Origin: Lepiota brunneoincarnata | Lineage: Eukaryota; Basidiomycota; Agaricomycetes; Agaricales; Agaricaceae | Assembly: GCA_023014365.1 (NCBI GenBank) | Contig: JAEBUN010000049.1 | Coordinates: 186,001-250,000 of the forward strand | Direction: 5' to 3' | Length of the DNA stretch: 64,000 nucleotides | Shown: positions 54,365 to 61,119 of the stretch, piece after piece | How positions within the stretch are numbered: position 1 is the stretch's first letter | How the letters are laid out: each line of letters begins with the position of its first letter | Translations under genes and position numbers: made by a program | Notes under the pieces: model-generated | Database searches by the model: none | The model's input: the letters and a program-made list of their open reading frames with translations, nothing else | Told to the model about the DNA's origin: nothing

Positions 54365-57300
54365 TCAATCGAAGTTCGCAATCGCGATCCACGGATCAGG
54401 CGTTTTCTCACGGTGGTGTTCTACCGCCGGAGCGGAAGAAGAGGCCACGGGAGCTCGAGCTTCGGCGAAGAAGTCGGTTATTAACGCCTGGCGGTCGCGC
54501 CGCGCGAGAACAGAAGCACGCCAAATTGACGTAAGGTCCATTATCTGTCGGGTTCTTTTCTTCGAAACCAACAGACGGCGACCGAAGAGACCGAGTCTAT
54601 CTAGGCGTAAGAAAGGTCCTTGCCAACCCGAATCTAAACACCAATCCTTTGCACACTCCGCCAAGTCAGCCTCGGCTTCAGCACGCGGGATCTTAGTAAA
54701 GAGACGCATCAACTCAGACGCCTTCTTAGGGATACCTAGTTTGGTCAGATCGTACGGAAGCGGTACGTTATTCCGCCCCCGGACGTCTGCACGGGCGAAG
54801 ACATTCATTGCCTGCGCCCACCCAGTCTTCATACTGTCCTCAAGTTCGTGAGCATTAAACATGTCCCAGGATATGTTGTATTCGCTTTTTAGCACAAGCA
54901 CGCCATTCGCTGGCGGTACGGACTCCCTTAGCCGTACGTCCCAACGTGCTCGGTAGTTATCGCGAAGCCAAGCGGCGATCAACAATGGAGGGTAGCCACG
55001 CGCAATGTAGATATCCGAAGCTTCTCTACATGCCTTCACGTAATCGTCGAAACGCGAAGAAAGCGCGGCAAGCCTCGACAGCTCTGATACAAACGTCCCT
55101 TTCTTAACGTAAAGGGGATGAAAGCTGATCCAAGGAATGCGCTCAAAGTGGTTCATCGGTTTCCTATACGCCTTATGGTGGAGGCGACCGTTTGCCGTAA
55201 ACAGCATCATGTCTAGGAACACCATGTATTGATCCGAAGATGACCACGTAATGGTACAGTTATCGAACATTAAATTATCTCTGAGTAGCCGCAAAGCATC
55301 CTCCTCTCGATACGCATACACGAGAGCGAGACAATCGTCGATGTAGCGTCCATAGAACGCCACGTCGGGTGACCGCAGGGCTGCGCACTCCTCCTCGAAG
55401 TGTACGCCGTAGATGTTCGCGAGATCGGGGCTCGAAGCCACACCCATCGCTAGACCACGGGCCTGACGGTAATATTTACCCTGGAACTGTACCAGTAAGT
55501 TGTCGTCCGCTGCCCGCATGCATTCCCGTAACAGCTGTACTTTAGCTGCTGCATGCGTTGCGTCGAAGTCAGCATCTTCGACTTCCGGCTCTGACTCGGC
55601 TAACCACCGGGTGTAATATTCTTCGGCATAGGAGTGTGCCTTTTGAACATCCACATGTGGGTAGAACGCGACAACGTCGCCCGAGACAAAGTATAGACGC
55701 TTGAGCATACCGTTCTCGAATCGGAACTGCGGTAGCGACAACTCGCTCAATTTTATCGCCAGATCCTTAGATCCAGTATAACGTATGGCGCCGATTGGAT
55801 AATCGGTTTGAGACTCTTGCTTACGTACTTCCCTGCAGGCCCTTGCGGGACGGAGTGGCACGGTAAAATCGGCCGGGCAGCTACCGGTGTCTTATGTATT
55901 TTAGGAATGACATAAAACGTCGGGATCGAACTAGGTTCGACCGATAACTGACTCCGGAAGAAGCGGGGAAGCTGCGATTGAATGCCGAAATCTTCCGACA
56001 ATCTCGCGATGCTCTTAATGTGGTTATTTTTATCACAAAGTATATTGTACGCCGTAACGGCGCTAACCGGTTCGTAATCTACACGGTTCGACAATAACGA
56101 GAGCGCTTTATCAATGATCCAGGCACGCGGGGCAACTGCGCAACCAAGGTTCTTATCGGTCGCTACTACGACGAGTTCGTGGGACGTCAAGTAGTCGCGG
56201 AGTTTGGCCACCGGGGGAGCAAGCGCGTGCTTGTAACGGTCCCCTTCGTGTTCATCTGTCGGCATATCAGAAACCATTTTATCAATGGCCCTACGACCGC
56301 ACCAGATACCATACTCGAATACCCTATCCAACTGGTGCATCGCGACGCGGTTAGGCTTCGGCGACCAGTAGTCTGGATCAAAGTCGTCTTTAGCATCTTC
56401 GGCGTCAGTGGCTTTAAACCACATCGACCAGCGGAGACGATCGACGAAATCGTCCCAAGCCGAGTTAATTAGCGTAACGTTCGACTTAGTCGGGAGCATA
56501 TACTTCATTCCCGCACTCAGATGCATGCTGATGTCACGCGGTATATCACAAGAAATCATATGTATACTGCTACGGTAGCGCATGGACTCTATAACTACAA
56601 CAGGAGTCCGTAACAGTATATACTTGTACGCGTGCTGAGGGGTAACCGTGAGTAACCAATCCGGGTACGTGCTGGGGGACGCCCAGTCGAAAGGTTTAGG
56701 ACTAACCTTTGGAAAGAGGGCCGCATGCACCTCTTCCTCCCTTTCGCCCTCGTAAAACGGGTGGAGGTCGGGGACTAGTTCCCCCTCGATCGACCGCCCC
56801 TTTTCCCGCCCCTGCCGGCGCCTCGCTTGCGACGTTGGCGGTCCTTGGCAGCCGGAGCCGCCGTAACCTCCTCCTTCGCGCGTGCGCCCGCTCCTTGTTT
56901 CTTCGCAGGGGGCTTCTGTTAAGATAGAAAGTAAATCTGGGTAAGTGTGAAGATCAGTCGCGTGGATCGAATACGCGTTCACCTTTTCCCCTTTCTTCTC
57001 CTTGGCCTTCAGGAGAGCGGTTACCCGCTTGTCGACCAGCTGGGCGATCGACTCGGCGGTGATGGCGGGTGCGGTCGACGGGCCAGCGGCTTCGTCAACT
57101 TCCATCTCAAAACTCTCCTTCAGTGCCTTCTTCTTTTCCATCTTCGCCTCCTCCGCGAGTATCTGATCTTCGACGAAGGCAACGGCCCGTCCGAAGATGG
57201 CGGGAACGTCCTCTAAGAGTTCGACGTATTCCCGGAGGATAGAAGGATCCTCCCGCCATCCGAGCTTTACAGGATGCCCATGCGAATCAGCGGTGGGCGC

Positions 57301-57957
57301 GCCGTACTTGACGACCTGACTCTTGTGTCGGATCCGGTCATAGACCTTCCCGAGAGAACCCTGGATTGCATCCCAGAGTGGGTTCTCAGTCACCCCGGCA
57401 ACGGGCGACAGAGTCAGCTGTAATTCCAAGAAGGAAAGCTCGGCACGCTTGTGAGCAATGCCTCTCGTCAGCTCTGCCTTGCGGTAGGCGACATCGCTTT
57501 CCGTAAACGCCGCTACAGCTTGCGGGTTCTCGGAAATATAAGACTTGGTGAACGCAAAGGGCGTCCTCCTAGCCTTAAGCTCGGACGGGAATGTACCCGC
57601 GGTCTGATGGCCCTCCAGACGTTGGAGAGCCGTCTTACAGGTCTCAACCTGACGTCGGGTTTTCATGCCCTCAATCAGGTACGGACGCAGAGCATCCCTG
57701 TATGACCCCGGCATACATGCCAGTAGGTCCGCAAGCGATGCAGCAGCCCGGATGGGCGCGCGGCGAGCGGAACCGAGTTGTGTCTCCGACACCGAGACCT
57801 CACCGGTCGCGGCGTCGTGGCGCAGACCGCCTAGCGATCGAGTGACCGCCAGAGCGACCGAGGCAGCCGGAGACGCGGCGCGAACACGAGCCCGAGAGGA
57901 CCCGGAAGCGCCGCCGCCAGTCGAGGATCCTGCCTTCTTGTTGGTACGAGGGGGCAT
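54365..57957 (-). pseudogene. PLE-5 reverse transcriptase, full length but with one frameshift
   Basis: The ATG at 57957 (MPPRTNKKAGSSTGGG) gives a protein of about 1,197 codons ending at 54365. The N-terminal 240 residues are basic and Ala-rich (RARVRAASPAASVALAV), then a helical block (KTRRQVETCKTALQRLEG), then the same RT domains as PLE-4. At about 55776 one base is missing compared with PLE-9 (CCAGTAT against CCATGTAT), splitting the frame between the PYVI segment and SKDLAIKL. All RT motifs lie in the downstream half. It shows what the complete protein looks like. The longer frame starting at 58239 reads back through telomeric repeats and neighbour copies and is not the native start. Confidence 0.9.
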
Positions 57958-58010
57958 TGCGGTAGGATCGGGGGAGGTTGAGAGAGTTGTTGGCTCTGAA
58001 AGTGTGTTTA

Positions 58011-58024
58011 GGGTTAGGGAAGGG
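58011..58024 (+). repeat. Telomeric repeat between PLE-5 and PLE-6
   Basis: TTTAGGGTTAGGGA. Confidence 0.85.
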
Positions 58025-58067
58025 GGGACTAAAACACGAGTCGCGACGGTGGGGCGCAACGGGTTGG
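58025..58067 (-). mobile_element. PLE-6: 43-bp terminal stub
   Basis: Only the last 43 or so bases of a PLE 3' end (GGGGGACTAAAACACGAG... to GCGCAACGGGTT), cut inside hammerhead stem III, then straight into the next copy's 3' end. Confidence 0.8.
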
Positions 58068-58147
58068 GAAAGGGGGCGTATAACACACGAGTCGCGACGG
58101 AGGGCGCAACGGGTCGTTGGGGTTTCCAACTACCCACCCGTTTCGTC
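58068..58147 (-). mobile_element. PLE-7: 80-bp stub cut inside the hammerhead
   Basis: Runs from GGGAAAGGGGGCGTATAACA to TTTCGTC. The element ends within hammerhead stem II, and TTAGGG repeats follow directly. Confidence 0.85.
58104..58147 (-). ncRNA. Truncated hammerhead, PLE-7
   Basis: Keeps the cleavage site, stem III and GAAA side. The CTGATGA core and half of stem II are replaced by telomeric repeats, so it cannot cut. Confidence 0.8.
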
Positions 58148-58170
58148 TTAGGGTTAGGGTTAGGGTTAGG
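58148..58170 (+). repeat. Telomeric array (about 3.5 units) between PLE-7 and PLE-8
   Basis: TTAGGGTTAGGGTTAGGGTT AGG, the cleanest telomeric stretch in the window. The 5'-TTAGGG-3' direction on the + strand puts the chromosome end to the right. Confidence 0.92.
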
Positions 58171-58205
58171 AAGGGGGGCGTATAACACACGAGTCGCGAC
58201 GGAGG

Positions 58206-58271
58206 GCGCAACGGGTCGTTGGGGTTTCCAACTACCCACCCGTTTCGTCTTATAAAAGACTCATCAGGCGC
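58206..58271 (-). ncRNA. Hammerhead ribozyme, PLE-8
   Basis: Core and stems intact; stem II loop is one base longer (TTTA) and one unpaired stem III position is changed. Confidence 0.88.
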
Positions 58272-59230
58272 ACGATGTCCGTCAGACACCTGCCGTCCAA
58301 TCGATGGCCGCGATAGCGGCATCGATTGCGAACGTAATCGATCGATAACGTTCCGCGGATCGCGTTATATAATCCCCCGAATAATCGGTGAAACTTAGAA
58401 ATATAACTTACTATCGGCTTACGTAAACCTACCGTACTGACTTTAGCGCACATGTTAGCGCTGAGAAAAGTCACGTGATCGTGCGACCGGTCACGTGCCA
58501 TCGGGCTATGTTACCCGACGACGGAACAATCCGGGCCGGGGTAGGGCCGTCACGTGACAACGTGGCAAGGTGCACTTTCGCACGGGGTCCAAGCGTGGGA
58601 AGCTTGTGAAAGCCGGCACCGGCGACATGAATAGCCGGTGGCGGGGTACTTACCTTAGGTGGCTGTCCTTCCCACGGGGCTGCTAAAGGACACCCCGCCC
58701 GAAACCGCCGGTTAGGTCCGGTTAGGTTCGGGTTAGGGGGACGCATGGTATTAGTATGCTGTCCTTGTTGGGAAGGTAAGGTAGTACTTACCGCAAAAGC
58801 GATCCGCACGGCATATAACCGGCAGAATAGCGAGTTAACCGCCACCAGGGATCGAACTTACGTTGTTATCCGTATACACGACCACTACTAGTTAATAGAC
58901 TTAGGAAGGGGGCATAACCGCCCCCCCAGACATGGTTCCGGGTTACGCCGCACCATCTCACCCAAACCGATAAAAGGCCACCTATTTAAAAACCTGTTTT
59001 CGCGTGCTGCGATCAAAGCGCAGGTCGTGCAACACCGAAGTCTTCTAACGACGGCGTCCCAGGAAGGTTACACAAGATCAGCAAATATGGGCCGGCCGAC
59101 ATACGGGAATCACCCCGCAGAGGTCGGTACCCGAACGCCCAGGGATTTCCCCATTTGGGCGCCGACTTGGTACCAGTCGCCGCAGCCATTGTGCGGACAA
59201 CTACGGCTGGCATGGTATACCACGTAAGCC

Positions 59231-60006
59231 TTATCTATCAACGTTGATGATCGCGAGCCACGGATCAGGCGTTTTCTCACGATGGTGTTCTACCGCCGGA
59301 GCGGAAGAAGGGGCCACGGGAGCTCGAGCTTCTTCGCGAAAGAAGTCGGTAATTAACGCCTGGCGGTCGCGCCGCGCGAGAACAGAAGCACGCCAAATTG
59401 ACGTGAGGTCCATTATCTGCCGGGTTCTTTTCTTCGAAACCAGCAAACGGCGACCAAAAAGACCGAGCTTATCTAGGCGAAGGAAGGGCCCTTGCCAACC
59501 AGAGTCGACACACCAATCTTTCGCAACCTCGGACAAGTCGGGCTCATCCTCGGTGCGATCGATCTTAGTGAAGACCCTAGTCAGCTCAGACGCTAACTTC
59601 GGGATACCTAGTTTCACCAGATCCAGGGGTAACGGCACGTTATTCCGGCCCCTGACATCCAGACGGGCGAAGACGTTCATAGCCTGCGCCCAGCCAGTCT
59701 TTATACTGTCCTCAAGTTCGTGAGCGTTGAATAAGTCCCAGGAGATGTTAAATTCGCTCTTTAAGACGAGCACGTCAGCCGCCGGCGGCGAAGACTCCCT
59801 AAGCCTCGCATCCCACCGCGCACGGTAGTTATCTCTTAACCATGCAGCTATTAACATCGGAGGATAGCCACGCGCTATGTAGATATCCGAAGCTTCTCTA
59901 CAAGCCATCACGTAATCGTCAAAACGTGAAGAAAGCGTGGCGAGCCTCGACAGCTCACTGCAAAACGTCCCTTTCTTGACGTAAAGCGGGTGAAAGCTGA
60001 TCCAGG
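59231..60006 (-). pseudogene. PLE-8 RT protein, C-terminal fragment
   Basis: Open from the truncation (about the ISFHPLYVKKGTF thumb) to the stop at 59231. It ends LAIINVDR instead of IAIANFD and has ITDFFREEARAP with one more residue than the other copies. That marks a second sub-lineage of the element. The catalytic RT motifs are lost. Confidence 0.85.
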
Positions 60007-60047
60007 GTAGGGTTAGGGTTAGGGGGGGTTAGGGGTTAGGGGGTTAG
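60007..60047 (+). repeat. Telomeric repeats between PLE-8 and PLE-9
   Basis: TAGGGTTAGGGTTAGGGGG and further GGTTAGGGGTTAGGGGGTTAGG units. Confidence 0.9.
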
Positions 60048-60083
60048 GAAAGGGGGCGTATAAACACGAGTCGCGACGGAGGG

Positions 60084-60148
60084 GCGCAACGGGTTGTTGG
60101 GGTTTCCAACTACCCACCCGTTTCGTCTTATAAAGACTCATCAGGCGC
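60084..60148 (-). ncRNA. Hammerhead ribozyme, PLE-9
   Basis: Complete motif, identical to PLE-5. Confidence 0.9.
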
Positions 60149-60347
60149 ACGATATCCGTCAGATACCTGCCGTCCAATCGATTGTCGCCGATAGCGATCG
60201 ATTGCGATTTTGATCGATAGATCAAAATCCGCGGAACGTATTAATAATCCCCCCGTTAATAACAGGTGAAAATAGGATTAAAAACTTAACTTCGAGTTTC
60301 AAAACTTACCGCGCTGACTTAGACGCGCGCTTGCGTCTGGGAAAAGT

Positions 60348-60432
60348 CACGTGATCGTGCGACCGGTCACGTGCCATCGGGCTATGTTACCCGACGACGG
60401 AACAATCCGGGCCGGGGTAGGGCCGTCACGTG
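60348..60432. promoter_or_regulatory. Three CACGTG (E-box) sites in the PLE 3' UTR
   Basis: CACGTG at 60348, 60368 and 60427 in PLE-9. At least two are kept at matching places in every copy long enough, including the relic (29849, 29898). These are typical bHLH (Pho4/Cbf1-like) sites. Because copies are head-to-tail, they lie upstream of the next copy's ORF. Confidence 0.5.
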
Positions 60433-61119
60433 ACAACGTAACAAGGTGCACTTTCGCACGGGGTCCAAGCGTGAGAACTTGTGAAACCCGGCACCGGTGA
60501 CATGATTTACCGGTGGCGGTGTACTTACCTTAGATGGCTATCCTTCCCACGGGTCTGCTAGAGGACGCCCCGCCCGACCGAGCCGGTTAGGTCCGGTTAG
60601 GTTCGGGTTCGGGTTAGGGGGTAACATAGTATTAGTATGCCGCCCTCGTCAGGAAGGTAAGGTAGTACTTACCGCAAAGAACGCTCCGCACGGCATATAA
60701 CCGGCGTTTTAAAGCGAGTTAACCGCCATCAGGGGTCGAACTTACGTTGTTTACCGTTTACGCGAAAGTTACTATTCGAAAGACTTAGGAAGGGGGCATA
60801 ACCGCCCCCCCAGACGTGGTTCCGGGTTACGCCGCACCATCACACCCAAACCGATAAAAGGCCACCTATTTAAAAACCTGTTTTCGCGTGCTGCGATCGA
60901 AGCGCAGGTCGTGCAACCCCGAAGTCTTCTAACAACGGGGTCCCAGGAAGGTTACTCAAGATCAGCAAATATGGGCCGGCCGACATACGGGAATCACCCC
61001 GCAGAGGTCGGTACCCGAACGCCCAGGGATTTCCCCATTTGGGCGCCGACTTGGTACCAGTCGCCGCAGCTAGGTTGTGCGGACAACTACGGCTGGCATG
61101 GTATACCACGTAAGCCATA

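Larger units (their letters stand above)
53297..58010 (-). mobile_element. PLE-5: full or nearly full-length copy (4.7 kb)
   Basis: Contains the whole ORF, about 53 bp of 5' leader, and a 1.07-kb 3' UTR with hammerhead, hairpins, three CACGTG sites and the telomere-like tract. The 5' end joins TTTAGGGTTAGGG at about 58011. Confidence 0.93.
58171..60006 (-). mobile_element. PLE-8: 1.8-kb copy, most diverged of the array
   Basis: 3' UTR plus the C-terminal coding part, cut at the codons for FERIPWISFHP where TAGGGTTAGGG begins. Its hairpin stems carry the most paired changes. Confidence 0.92.

Noticed and set aside
54115..54411. 98-codon ORF MRKRLIRGSRLRTSIDMAYV in PLE 3' UTRs
   Set aside because: Overlaps the end of the RT ORF in another frame and is similar between copies only because they are recent duplicates; no independent support.
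54156..54851. 231-codon plus-strand ORFs opposite the PLE C-terminus (also at 50189 and 60911)
   Set aside because: Antisense shadow of the conserved RT protein; the minus frame has the family motifs.
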